The position numbers and the translations under genes were made by a program. Shown piece by piece: positions 8,427 through 16,345 of a stretch of DNA of 64,000 nt (position 1 is the first letter of the stretch; the number at the start of each line of letters is the position of its first letter). Source of the stretch: Adlercreutzia sp. ZJ176 (lineage in GTDB: Bacteria; Actinomycetota; Coriobacteriia; Coriobacteriales; Eggerthellaceae); assembly GCF_011038975.1 (NCBI RefSeq), contig NZ_JAAKEC010000001.1:62001-126000 (forward strand). The letters run 5' to 3'. The notes under the pieces were generated by a model, which worked only from the letters and a program-made list of their open reading frames with translations, did not search any database and was not told the DNA's origin.

Positions 8427-8750
8427 CTAGGAGAACATCACGACCTTCTGCTTCTTCATGAGCTCCGTGAACTCCTCCTGCGCGCCGATGTACAGGCACC
8501 CCGCCTGGCAGTGCTGCACGCAGGTGGGCAGCTTGCCGGCGCCCTGGCGATCGGCGCAGCGGTCGCAGCGGTCCGTGGGGATCGGCAGAAACTCGTACTG
8601 CCAGCGCGTCTCGAACAGCTGGTCAGGGCCGATCTGGGTGAGCTTGATGCCGAACTTGTCGGGGCCAAGCCCGTGCTCCTGCTGGCAGGCGATCTCGCAA
8701 GAATGGCAGCCCGAGCAGAACTCGTAGTCGACGACGATCACTTGTCTCAT
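8427..8750 (-). CDS. 4Fe-4S ferredoxin-like small subunit of molybdopterin oxidoreductase Mop1
   Basis: The 107-residue protein has nine cysteines arranged for two [4Fe-4S] clusters: C12-x2-C15-x2-C18-x3-C22 near the N-terminus, and C62-x2-C65-x11-C77-x3-C81 with C85 in the C-terminal half. Such small subunits carry electrons to the molybdopterin catalytic subunit. It starts at an ATG at 8750, 14 bases after the catalytic subunit stop, so the two are co-translated. There is no signal peptide, so the complex should be cytoplasmic. It closely resembles the Fe-S subunit at 39844-40197 in length and cysteine spacing. Confidence 0.93.
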   Translation of the reverse strand: MRQVIVVDYEFCSGCHSCEIACQQEHGLGPDKFGIKLTQIGPDQLFETRWQYEFLPIPTDRCDRCADRQGAGKLPTCVQHCQAGCLYIGAQEEFTELMKKQKVVMFS

Positions 8751-8764
8751 GGTACCCTCCCCTT

Positions 8765-11077
8765 CTATTCCTCTACCTTGCTGATGGCGCACAGCTGGGA
8801 CTTGTACGAGGCGCCGAGGCCCACCTTGCCCGGGCGCATGGGAACCAGCTGGTTGATGTTGGACTCCATGACGCCGAAGAGCGTCCCGTCCTCGGGGTCG
8901 CGCTCGGGGAACCACCACGCGTGGTCGGCCGAGACCGTGTCCTTGCGGATGCGCACCGTGAGCTTCGCCTTCTGCTTGCACGAGCCGAAGTTGTTCTCGA
9001 CCTTCACCCAGTCGCCCTCGGCGATGCCGTGCTGTGCGGCCGTCTCGGGGTGGATGAGGATGGTGGGGTCGGGGTGGATGCTGCGCATGGAGGCCGACTG
9101 GCGGTGCTCCGAGTGGAAGAAGCCCCAGATGCGCGCGCCCGTGGTGAGCACGAGCGGGTACTTCTCGGCCAAATCAGGGCGCGAGACGGGGCTCTCAGGC
9201 GGCTCCTCGTACGTCGCGAGCGGTGAGAGGCCGAAGTGCAGCATCTCGGGACAGTAGAAGTTGTAGCGCCCCGTCGACGTGGCGAAGCCCACCTCGCCCT
9301 TGCGGCGCAGCAGGCCCTTCTCGTACTTGCGGTACTCGAACTCGGGGTAGGCCCAGGTGCGGTCGCGCAGCGACTCGTAGGTGAAGCCCGTGTTGCGCAG
9401 CAGGTAGTCGTAGAACCCCTGCTCGTCGTCCCACTGCTTATACTCGTCGGTGGTGAAGCGGCTCCCCACCTCGTAGATGATGCGCTGGTCGGACCGGCAC
9501 TCGCCGAGAGGCTCCACCGCCTGCGCGATCGCGCCGAGGGCGTAGGGCTGGTGGCCCGTGATGCCCAGGCGCTCCGCGAAGCACGCGGCCGGCAGCAGCA
9601 CGTCGGCGCACGCGAGCGCCGTCGGCGTGAGGAACAAGTCGACCACCACGTTGAAGTCGGTGCCCTGGAGCGCGGGCAGGATGCGCTGGGGCTGCGCGCC
9701 CATGCAGGCGATGGCGTTGTTCTGCATCATGAACATCGCCTTGATGGGATAGGGCTCGCCGGTCTCGAGGGCCTCGAGCAGCATGTCGGGGCTGATGGCG
9801 TCCATGGCCTTCAGCGCCGGGTACTTGCCGTTCATCGTCTTGTCCGCGGCGGCGACGGGGGCCGAGCATTCGCGCCACACCTTCTCGTTGGGCATCCACG
9901 TCACGCTCATGTCGAACGTCGGGCGCGCGGCCACCATGGTGCCGGGCTTCTCGAAGTTGCCCGTGAGCGCCATGAGGTCGAAGCACGCCATGCCCGTGAT
10001 GAAGCCCTCGGAGGTGTGGTCCATGGCCACGCCCCACTGCAGGCACGCCGACTTCGCGCTGCCGATGCAGCGGGCCGCCTTGACCACAAGCTCCTCGGGC
10101 ACGCCGCAGGTCTCAGCCGCGAACGCGGCCGTGTAGGGCCTCACGTGCTCCTTGAACTCGTTGAAGCCGTAGCACCACAGATCGACGAACTCCTTGTCCT
10201 CGAGGCCCTCCTCGATGATGACGTTGCACAGCGCGAGCGCGAGCGCCGCGTCGGTGCCGGGGCGGAGCTGCAGGAACACCTCGGCCTTGCCCGCCACCCA
10301 GGTGAGCACGGGGTCCATCACGATGAGCTTGCTACCGCGCTTCATGCTCTCGACCACCCAGTGGCCCAGCGTGCCGTCCGAGTTGGCCACCACCGGGTTG
10401 TTGCCCCAGATGAGGATGTACTCGGGCGCCTCCCAGCGCGAGTCGTCGTAGCGGTCGGGGAAGAACTGCGAGTAGTCGCACACGAACAGCCCGCCCGCCT
10501 TGAGGGCCGTGCTGAAGATGCGCGGGGCGTAGCACGCCTGGCCCGACAAAAAGCCGGTGCCGTAGTTCGGCGTGCCGAAGTACTGGGCCATGAGCGGGCC
10601 GTAGCCGTTGATGTCGCGACCCGTGCCCTGCGTCACCCAGATGGACTCGGGGCCGTACGTCTGCGCGACCTTCTTCATCTCCCGCTCGATGATGTCGTAG
10701 GCCTCCTCCCAGCTGATGCGCTCGAAGGTGTTCTTGCCGCGGTCCTCGCGGGCACGCTTCAGAGGATAGCGCAGGCGGTCCTCATGGTAGAGCATCTCCT
10801 TGAACGCCAGGCAGCGCGGGCACAGGCGCCCCTGGTTGTACGGGTTCTCCGGGTCGCCCTCGATCTTCTCGAGCACGCCGTCTCTCACGTACATGAGGAT
10901 GCCGCAGTTGTCGTGGCATCCCGGGCCGGAGCGCGCGTTGGAGCGGATGACGGTGCAGCCGTCCTCCTCCCACGTCCACTTCCTGCCCGCCGGGTCATCC
11001 TGAGTCTTGGGATGGGAAGCGCCGGCCCCTGCGGCCTGCTGCGCCTCAAGCTGCACGCGATCTTGCCTCTCGTCCAT
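8765..11077 (-). CDS. molybdopterin oxidoreductase catalytic subunit Mop1 (DMSO reductase superfamily, dehydroxylase/hydratase-like)
   Basis: The 770-residue protein has an N-terminal Fe-S region (C54-x3-C58, then C86-x2-C89 in GRLCPRC), molybdopterin-binding domains (YILIWGNNPVVANSDG, LRPGTDAALALALCN, TGNFEKPGTM) and a C-terminal molydopterin dinucleotide-binding domain (LTTGARIWGFFHSEHRQ to HAWWFPE). The Cys in SGQACYAPR aligns by eye with the metal-ligand Cys/Sec of formate dehydrogenases. No twin-arginine signal is present, so it should act in the cytoplasm. The family includes acetylene hydratase, transhydroxylase and the Eggerthella/Gordonibacter catechol dehydroxylases, which also pair with a small Fe-S protein. 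The substrate is unknown. The ATG at 11077 follows GAGAGGGG; a longer reading frame up to 11275 crosses the promoter. Confidence 0.9.
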   Translation of the reverse strand: MDERQDRVQLEAQQAAGAGASHPKTQDDPAGRKWTWEEDGCTVIRSNARSGPGCHDNCGILMYVRDGVLEKIEGDPENPYNQGRLCPRCLAFKEMLYHEDRLRYPLKRAREDRGKNTFERISWEEAYDIIEREMKKVAQTYGPESIWVTQGTGRDINGYGPLMAQYFGTPNYGTGFLSGQACYAPRIFSTALKAGGLFVCDYSQFFPDRYDDSRWEAPEYILIWGNNPVVANSDGTLGHWVVESMKRGSKLIVMDPVLTWVAGKAEVFLQLRPGTDAALALALCNVIIEEGLEDKEFVDLWCYGFNEFKEHVRPYTAAFAAETCGVPEELVVKAARCIGSAKSACLQWGVAMDHTSEGFITGMACFDLMALTGNFEKPGTMVAARPTFDMSVTWMPNEKVWRECSAPVAAADKTMNGKYPALKAMDAISPDMLLEALETGEPYPIKAMFMMQNNAIACMGAQPQRILPALQGTDFNVVVDLFLTPTALACADVLLPAACFAERLGITGHQPYALGAIAQAVEPLGECRSDQRIIYEVGSRFTTDEYKQWDDEQGFYDYLLRNTGFTYESLRDRTWAYPEFEYRKYEKGLLRRKGEVGFATSTGRYNFYCPEMLHFGLSPLATYEEPPESPVSRPDLAEKYPLVLTTGARIWGFFHSEHRQSASMRSIHPDPTILIHPETAAQHGIAEGDWVKVENNFGSCKQKAKLTVRIRKDTVSADHAWWFPERDPEDGTLFGVMESNINQLVPMRPGKVGLGASYKSQLCAISKVEE

Positions 11078-11116
11078 TGAAACCCCTCTCGCTCTTAGGG
11101 CGAACACTGTGACCCG

Positions 11117-11188
11117 ATTATAGAATCCGCAGATCAGAGCGTGCGTTTTGATTATCAGATCGGCTATCGCGCAATCCGATAGCCGATC
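11117..11188 (-). promoter_or_regulatory. Mop1 promoter with 31-bp LysR-type operator
   Basis: TATAAT lies at 11122-11117 (minus strand) with no recognisable -35, as expected for an activated promoter. Upstream, GATCGGCTATCG (11158-11169) and CGATAGCCGATC (11177-11188) form a perfect 12-bp inverted repeat around a 7-base centre. The third base from each inner end gives T-N11-A, the classical LysR signature. The centre at 11173 is about -63 from the predicted start point, the normal position of a LysR recognition site. Confidence 0.7.
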
Positions 11189-11251
11189 CGGGGGAGGGGT
11201 CGGGCTGGAGGAGACAGGGGCCGAAAGAAGAGGAAGCAAGGGCCGCAAGAA

Positions 11252-11295
11252 GGGCGCGGCCCCGGGCAGCGCCAAGCTGCCTCGGGGCCGCGCCC
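11252..11295 (-). terminator. hairpin terminator downstream of purB
   Basis: GGGCGCGGCCCCG and CGGGGCCGCGCCC arms, with further pairing of GGCAGC/GCTGCC inside, give a very stable hairpin right after the purB stop at 11321. On the minus strand it is followed by TTCTTGC, only a poor U tract, so termination may be partial. Confidence 0.6.
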
Positions 11296-11320
11296 AGGCC
11301 GTGCCGGTTTCGGGGTCGGG

Positions 11321-12670
11321 CTAGAACTCCAGGCCCTCGAGGCGCTCGAACACCTCGTCCTTGCGCGTGAGGAAGTCCCACGGGTCGAAGATCTCGTCGA
11401 GCTTCTGCGGCGTGAGCGCGGCCGCAGCCTCCTCGTCGGCCTCGAGGCGCTCGCGGTACGTGGGCCCGTCGACCGCGTTCTGGATGTCCTCCCACACCTT
11501 CATGGCGTTGCGCTGCACGATGACGTAGGCGTCCTCGCGGCTGATCCCCGTGTCCACCAGTGCGAGCAGCACCTTCGAGCTGAAGATGAGGCCGCGCGTG
11601 CGCCACAGGTTCTGCTCCATCTTGGCCGGGTAGGTCTGCAGGCCGTCGAGCATCCACTGCATCTTGCCGAACATGTAGTCGAGCGCCGTGAAGCTGTCGG
11701 CCAGGGCCACGCGCTCGGCGCCCGAGTGCGAGATGTCGCGCTCGAACCACAGCGCCACGTTGTCGAGCGCCACCTGCGCGTTCGACTTCACCACGCGCGA
11801 CAGGCCGCACACGCGCTCGGCCGTGATGGGGTTGCGCTTGTGGGGCATGGCGGACGAGCCCTTCTGGCCCTTCGTGAACGGCTCCTCGGCCTCGATCACG
11901 TCGGACTGCTGGAGCAGGCGCACCTGCATGGCGATGGACTCCAGCGTGGAGGCGCACACGGCGAGCGCTGTCATGACCTGCGCGTGGCGGTCGCGCGCGA
12001 GCACCTGGGTGGACAGCGGGTCGGGAGCGAGGCCCATCTTCTCGCACACGTAGCGCTCCACGAACGGGTCGATGCTCGAGTACGTGCCCACCGCGCCCGA
12101 GATCGCGCCCGTGGCGGCCACCTCGCGCGCCTGCTCCATGCGCACCTGCGCGCGGTGCAGCGCCCACGCCCAGCTGCCGAACTTCATGCCGAAGGTCATG
12201 GGCTCGGCGTGGATGCCGTGCGTGCGGCCCACGCAGAGCGTCTCCTTGAACTCGAACGCGCGGCGCTTGCACGTCTCGCCCAGCTGCCTGATGTCGGCCA
12301 AGATGATGTCGATGGCTTGCGTGATCTGGTACGACAGCGCCGTGTCGCCCAGATCCGACGAGGTCATGCCGTAGTGCACCCAGCGGCTCGGCGGCTCGGC
12401 GCCCGCGGGCACCTCGGCGTCGATGTACTTCGCCATGCACGTGGTGAAGGCGATGACGTCGTGGTTCGTGACCTTCTCGATCTCGTCGATCTCGGCCACC
12501 GTGAAGTCGGCGTGCGCGCGGATCCACGCGGCCTCCTCCTTCGTGATGCCCGAAACCCCCAGCTCGGCCTGCGCCTCGCAGGCCAGGACCTCGATCTCCT
12601 TCCAGATGGCGAACTTGTTCTCAAGCTCCCAGATGCGGCCCATCTCCGGGCGCGTGTAACGATTGATCAT
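11321..12670 (-). CDS. purB: adenylosuccinate lyase
   Basis: The 449-residue protein carries the fumarase/aspartase-superfamily signature GSSAMPHKRNP (about residues 263-273), the THGIHAEPMTFG segment with the catalytic histidine region, and the usual purB length. It cleaves adenylosuccinate and SAICAR in purine synthesis. The ATG at 12670 has AGGAAGG in front; a start at 12751 would add 27 unrelated residues. It is a single gene between the Mop1 promoter and the trkA pair, and belongs to the core genome. Confidence 0.97.
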   Translation of the reverse strand: MINRYTRPEMGRIWELENKFAIWKEIEVLACEAQAELGVSGITKEEAAWIRAHADFTVAEIDEIEKVTNHDVIAFTTCMAKYIDAEVPAGAEPPSRWVHYGMTSSDLGDTALSYQITQAIDIILADIRQLGETCKRRAFEFKETLCVGRTHGIHAEPMTFGMKFGSWAWALHRAQVRMEQAREVAATGAISGAVGTYSSIDPFVERYVCEKMGLAPDPLSTQVLARDRHAQVMTALAVCASTLESIAMQVRLLQQSDVIEAEEPFTKGQKGSSAMPHKRNPITAERVCGLSRVVKSNAQVALDNVALWFERDISHSGAERVALADSFTALDYMFGKMQWMLDGLQTYPAKMEQNLWRTRGLIFSSKVLLALVDTGISREDAYVIVQRNAMKVWEDIQNAVDGPTYRERLEADEEAAAALTPQKLDEIFDPWDFLTRKDEVFERLEGLEF

Positions 12671-12714
12671 GCCGAGCCTTCCTCTCGATTCCTGCAGGTT
12701 AGAGCATAGCAGAT

Positions 12715-12800
12715 CGCAGCGCGCTCGCGCTGCCGAGAACGCAGGTGGCATCGCGCGCGGCCCGGCCTCCGCAGGGCAGGCCGCAGCGCGCTCGCGCTGC
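12715..12800. repeat. direct 19-bp repeat between purB and trkA
   Basis: CGCAGCGCGCTCGCGCTGC occurs at 12715-12733 and again at 12782-12800. Each copy is nearly self-complementary and could fold into a small hairpin. The second copy could help terminate the trkA operon; otherwise the gap holds no gene. Confidence 0.6.
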
Positions 12801-12845
12801 TTGCGGGTGAGGGCGGCGTGCGCGGCTTGCGGGCGACGCGGAGGG

Positions 12846-13517
12846 CTAAAGCCCCCTGAACACGTCGCGCACCTCGTCGATGACGTCGTTGTTGGCGACC
12901 ACGATCACCTTGTCGCCCGGGTAGGCCGTGATGTTGTCGCTGGCCACCACCACGTCGTCCTTGGTGGTCACGGCCACGATGAGCGCGTTGTCGGGCAGCG
13001 GGATGTCGTCGATCTCGATGCCGTCGTCGTTGGAGTGGTGCCGCATGCGCGGGACCACCAGCTCGGCGAGCCCCACGTCGCCGTGCGTCAGCGACGACAC
13101 GATCGACACCGAGCCTAGAAGCGCCTCCTCCTCGATGAGGTTCGCGATCAGCGTGGTCGACGACACGCACTCGATGCCCACCTCGCGGAAGATGCGCAGG
13201 TTCTTCGGGCTGTTCACGCGCGCGATCACGCGCGGCACGTGGAACACGCGCTGGGCGATCTCGCACGCCACCAGGTTGTTGTCGTCCTGGCCGGTGGTGG
13301 CCACGAACACGTCGGCGCGGCGGATGCCAGCGTCCTCCTGGAAGCGCGAGTCGCACCCGTCGCCGTGGATGACCAGGTAGTCGCCCTCGAGCATGACTGA
13401 CAGCTCGTCGGCCGCCTGCAGGCTCTCCTCGATGACAGCCACCTCGTTGCCGCTTGCCAGCAGAACCGAGGCCAGGTACGACCCCACCTTGCCGCCGCCG
13501 GCGATGACGATGAACAT
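12846..13517 (-). CDS. TrkA-type K+ uptake regulatory protein (RCK_N + RCK_C), copy 1
   Basis: The 223-residue protein begins with a Rossmann dinucleotide fold (MFIVIAGGGKVGSYLASVLL) and the aspartate/glutamate-ending strand VAVIEESLQ, giving an RCK_N (TrkA-N) domain. It ends with a TrkA-C domain (residues about 140-223). Such proteins gate Trk/Ktr potassium transporters in response to nucleotides. It follows the second TrkA gene by 9 bases, suggesting a two-protein gating ring. No membrane TrkH/KtrB gene is present in the window. Confidence 0.9.
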   Translation of the reverse strand: MFIVIAGGGKVGSYLASVLLASGNEVAVIEESLQAADELSVMLEGDYLVIHGDGCDSRFQEDAGIRRADVFVATTGQDDNNLVACEIAQRVFHVPRVIARVNSPKNLRIFREVGIECVSSTTLIANLIEEEALLGSVSIVSSLTHGDVGLAELVVPRMRHHSNDDGIEIDDIPLPDNALIVAVTTKDDVVVASDNITAYPGDKVIVVANNDVIDEVRDVFRGL

Positions 13518-13526
13518 CGGCTCCCC

Positions 13527-14189
13527 CTAACCTTGGATGTAGCGGCTGAAGGCGGGGATCAGGTCGTGGCGCACGCAGGCGAGCACGGTGTCTCCGTTGT
13601 AGAGCACCGAGTCGCTCGTGGGGATGGACGAGGCCGAGCCGTCGCCGCGCTCGAAGGCCACGATGCGCACCTCGTGGTCGCGCTCGAGCTCGGACACGCG
13701 GATGGTCTTCTTGTTCTCGCGGCTCGACAGGTCGAGCGAGAACTGCAGGACCTCGCACTCGCCGAACGAGTCCACGTGCGCGCCGTGGCCCGCCACCACC
13801 TTCGAGAACACGTCCTCGGCCACGAGCGACGTGCCGCACACGTAGTCGATGCCGAGCTGCATGTAGGCGCGCTCGTGGTCGGGGTTGTACAGGCGCGCGA
13901 TCACGTGGGGGACGCCGAACAGGCGGTTGGCCACCTCGGCGCACATGAGGTTCGCGTTGTCATACTGCGTGACGGCCGCGAGCACGTCGCACTCCTCCAC
14001 GCCCGCGCGCATGAGCACGTCCTCGTCGAAGCCGACGCCCTGCACGGTGGAGCCGTTGAAGTTGCGGCCGAGGTTCGCGAAGGCGTCGGCGTTGCGGTCG
14101 ATGCAGCACACGTTGCTGCCGTTGTCGGAAAGCATGTTTGCCAGCTGGGAGCCCACGCGGCCGCAGCCAACCACGATGACGTTGCTCAT
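13527..14189 (-). CDS. TrkA-type K+ uptake regulatory protein, copy 2
   Basis: The 220-residue protein has the same RCK_N plus TrkA-C layout as its neighbour (MSNVIVVGCGRVGSQLANML, then VCCIDRNADAF) but differs in detail, so the two are old paralogues rather than a recent duplication. In Trk/Ktr systems such proteins form octameric rings that bind NAD(H), ATP or c-di-AMP and gate the channel subunit. It starts only 3 bases after the wall-hydrolase-like gene and is co-transcribed with it and with copy 1. Confidence 0.9.
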   Translation of the reverse strand: MSNVIVVGCGRVGSQLANMLSDNGSNVCCIDRNADAFANLGRNFNGSTVQGVGFDEDVLMRAGVEECDVLAAVTQYDNANLMCAEVANRLFGVPHVIARLYNPDHERAYMQLGIDYVCGTSLVAEDVFSKVVAGHGAHVDSFGECEVLQFSLDLSSRENKKTIRVSELERDHEVRIVAFERGDGSASSIPTSDSVLYNGDTVLACVRHDLIPAFSRYIQG

Positions 14190-14192
14190 GGG

Positions 14193-15059
14193 TTAGATCT
14201 TAGCCATCTCGTTGACGGTCTTGGCGTACCAGTCCATGTACGTGGGCGGGCAGTACTTCTTGGCGTTCGCCACGCTGATGCTGTAGCCGTAGCCGCTCGC
14301 CAGCCCCGCGACGTGCGCGTTGATGGCCTCCTCCCAGCTCGACCAGCTCTCGGCCATCCAGCCCCACGCGTTGTAGGCGCGGAAGCAGTGGCGGCCCTTG
14401 GTGCTCTCGGTGTTCGAGATGGCCGGCGACCAGCGCGGGTCGACGCCGTTCTCCCAGGCGGCCTCGGCGAACACGCTGCCGTAGCCCGCCAGCGGCGAGC
14501 CGGCCAGGTATGCGTCGATGCGGACGGTCCACTCGGCCACGAAGGCGGCCTTGCCGCAGGTGAAGTCGACGTCGGGCAGGACGGGCGCCTCGATGGCAGC
14601 GGCGGCGGCCTTCGCGGCGGCGGCGATGGCGATGTGGCGCCGCTCCTCGGCGCGGGCGGCCTCCTCGGCGGCGATGCGCGCGGCCTCCTCCTCGGCGGCG
14701 ATCTCCTGGAAGCCCTTCGACACGTCGCGCTTGGCCGCGCTCTTCAAGACGAGGTCCTCGGACACGTCGCCGTATGCGGCGGAACCCGAAGTGAACGTGG
14801 TAGAAGAAACGCCGCCCGGCGCAGATGCGGGAGCGGCGGAGGCAGTGGCAGCGTTTGCGGAGGTGGAAGGCGTGATGGAAGCGGCGGCGGAGAGCCCGAA
14901 CTCGGCGACCTCGGTGCGGGAGGAGCTCCCCGCCGAGGCGATGCCGAAGGTCACGCAGCTGACGGCGATCACCGAGGCGCAGGCGACGGCCGCGATGCGC
15001 GCAGCGAGCCCCCTGTTCGTTGCGGTATGTCGTCTTGTCGCCAAACCCAGCCTTTCCAA
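14193..15059 (-). CDS. secreted or membrane-anchored lysozyme-like (glucosaminidase-type) wall protein
   Basis: The 288-residue protein has a basic N-terminus and a hydrophobic segment (ARIAAVACASVIAVSCVTFGI), likely a signal peptide or anchor. An Ala/Ser-rich linker and a coiled-coil-like Ala/Glu/Arg stretch (about residues 115-160) follow. The C-terminal domain has WENGVDPRWSPAISNTES and AYNAWGWM, resembling lysozyme-like glucosaminidase domains with Glu in NTES as a possible catalytic residue. The TTG at 15059 has no clear ribosome site; a TTG at 15044 has GGAAAGG six bases before it and may be the real start. It leads the trkA operon, linking wall turnover with potassium control. Confidence 0.7.
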   Translation of the reverse strand: MERLGLATRRHTATNRGLAARIAAVACASVIAVSCVTFGIASAGSSSRTEVAEFGLSAAASITPSTSANAATASAAPASAPGGVSSTTFTSGSAAYGDVSEDLVLKSAAKRDVSKGFQEIAAEEEAARIAAEEAARAEERRHIAIAAAAKAAAAAIEAPVLPDVDFTCGKAAFVAEWTVRIDAYLAGSPLAGYGSVFAEAAWENGVDPRWSPAISNTESTKGRHCFRAYNAWGWMAESWSSWEEAINAHVAGLASGYGYSISVANAKKYCPPTYMDWYAKTVNEMAKI

Positions 15060-15154
15060 CGCGCACTCAGACGAGCCGCCTTGGCGGTGACAGCATGTTG
15101 AGTTGTAGGTGGATTTGCTGCCGAACGGCTCGATATGCGATTTTTGCTTCGGCT

Positions 15155-15184
15155 ATTTTACCGTAGCAAGCGCCCCGAAGGCAA
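15155..15184 (-). promoter_or_regulatory. promoter of the wall-hydrolase/trkA operon
   Basis: Reading on the minus strand, TTGCCT (15184-15179) and TAAAAT (15160-15155) are 18 bases apart and leave a leader of about 90 bases. The leader was inspected for a c-di-AMP (ydaO) riboswitch because of the gene types; no convincing match was seen. Confidence 0.55.
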
Positions 15185-15264
15185 AAAACCGCCGCCCGCC
15201 CTCCATGTTTTGTTCGATTGGCAAACGTCAGATCAGACAAAACCGCAGGTGAGAGCTACTGCGC

Positions 15265-16140
15265 TCACATTGCGTTCGCTTTTTCCTCCACAACTGCCTC
15301 TCCACAAACGCGCTCGACGCGCACCCACGATATGCGCGAGCGGCGCATCTTCTCGATCTTGAACGAGTAGCCCTCCACGTCGATCACGTCGCCAGCCTGG
15401 GGAACGGAGTCGAGCACGCCCATGAGCCAGCCCGCGAGCGTCTCGTAGTCGCACGACTTGGCCACCGGCCAGCCCAGCTCGAGCGCCCGCTCCACGGGAA
15501 GGCGCCCGTCAGCGCGCCATGCCTGCGGGCCGATCTTCGCCACCAGCTTGTGGCCGCGGTCGCGGTCCGTCTCGTCGTTGATCTCGCCGACGATCTCCTC
15601 CACGATGTCCTCGATGGTGATGAGGCCGGCCGTCCCGCCGTACTCGTCCACCACGATGGCTATCTGCTGGCCGGCGTCCTGCATCTCGCCGAGCAGCGGG
15701 ATGACGTCCTTCGTCTCGGGGACGAACAGGGGGTCGTACATGAACCGGGTGACCGGCTCGTCGATGCGCCCGTCCATCAAGGGCCCGATCAGGTCCTTGA
15801 AGTGCACGATGCCCTCGATGCCGTCGATGTCGTCGTGGTACACCGGCAGGCGCGAGAACCCCGTGCCACGCATGCGCTCGAGCGCGGTGCGCCCCGTCTC
15901 GACGTCCTCCACCAGGATCATGTCGACGCGCGGCTTCATGATCTCGCGCACGGACGTGTCGCTCAAATCCAGGATGTCGTGGATCATGCGCTTCTCGGCG
16001 GCCTCGAGCTCCTCGGCGTCGGCCACCATGTCCTTGATCTCCTCTTCCGACGCCGACTCGCGGCGCACCATGCCGAAGATGCCGAAGATCCCCGACCGCT
16101 CCTTCTTCTCTCTGCCTTCTCTGTCAGATGCCTTGTCCAT
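15265..16140 (-). CDS. CBS-domain transporter-associated protein (CorC/HlyC family)
   Basis: The 291-residue protein contains a CBS pair (about residues 60-185; VREIMKPRVDM, FSRLPVYHDDID, IAIVVDEYGGTAGLITIEDI) and a C-terminal CorC_HlyC domain (about 200-280). There are no membrane helices, so it resembles the soluble CorC form. CBS pairs bind adenosine nucleotides; the family is implicated in Mg2+/Co2+ efflux and, loosely, haemolysis. The ATG at 16140 has AAGAAGAAA upstream; a longer in-frame form to 16224 lacks support. It precedes the wall/trkA operon on the same strand. Confidence 0.9.
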   Translation of the reverse strand: MDKASDREGREKKERSGIFGIFGMVRRESASEEEIKDMVADAEELEAAEKRMIHDILDLSDTSVREIMKPRVDMILVEDVETGRTALERMRGTGFSRLPVYHDDIDGIEGIVHFKDLIGPLMDGRIDEPVTRFMYDPLFVPETKDVIPLLGEMQDAGQQIAIVVDEYGGTAGLITIEDIVEEIVGEINDETDRDRGHKLVAKIGPQAWRADGRLPVERALELGWPVAKSCDYETLAGWLMGVLDSVPQAGDVIDVEGYSFKIEKMRRSRISWVRVERVCGEAVVEEKANAM

Positions 16141-16345
16141 GTTCGTTTCTTCTTCTTGCCTTACCTTGCTTGACTCGCTTGCCCTTCGCTCTCGCATGCG
16201 CACCTCATCCGCGCTCGTGCCCACGCCTCATCCACGCCTCGCTCGCGCCCGCACCGGCACCTCATCCGCACGCCCCCTTCGCGCTGGCTCTCACTCCAAC
16301 ACTCACGTCTCACTCTTCCTCCTTCGCGCCAGGCCGCCCTCCTCG

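Noticed and set aside
9236-11080. 614-codon plus-strand open frame opposite Mop1
   Set aside because: Shadow of the molybdopterin gene, with no start signal or domain.
8765-11275. N-terminally extended Mop1 starting at 11275
   Set aside because: The extra 66 residues cross the predicted promoter and LysR operator and resemble no signal peptide; the ATG at 11077 has a good ribosome site.
15060-15160. c-di-AMP (ydaO) riboswitch upstream of the wall-hydrolase/trkA operon
   Set aside because: Expected from gene content, but the conserved ydaO sequence blocks could not be found by eye.
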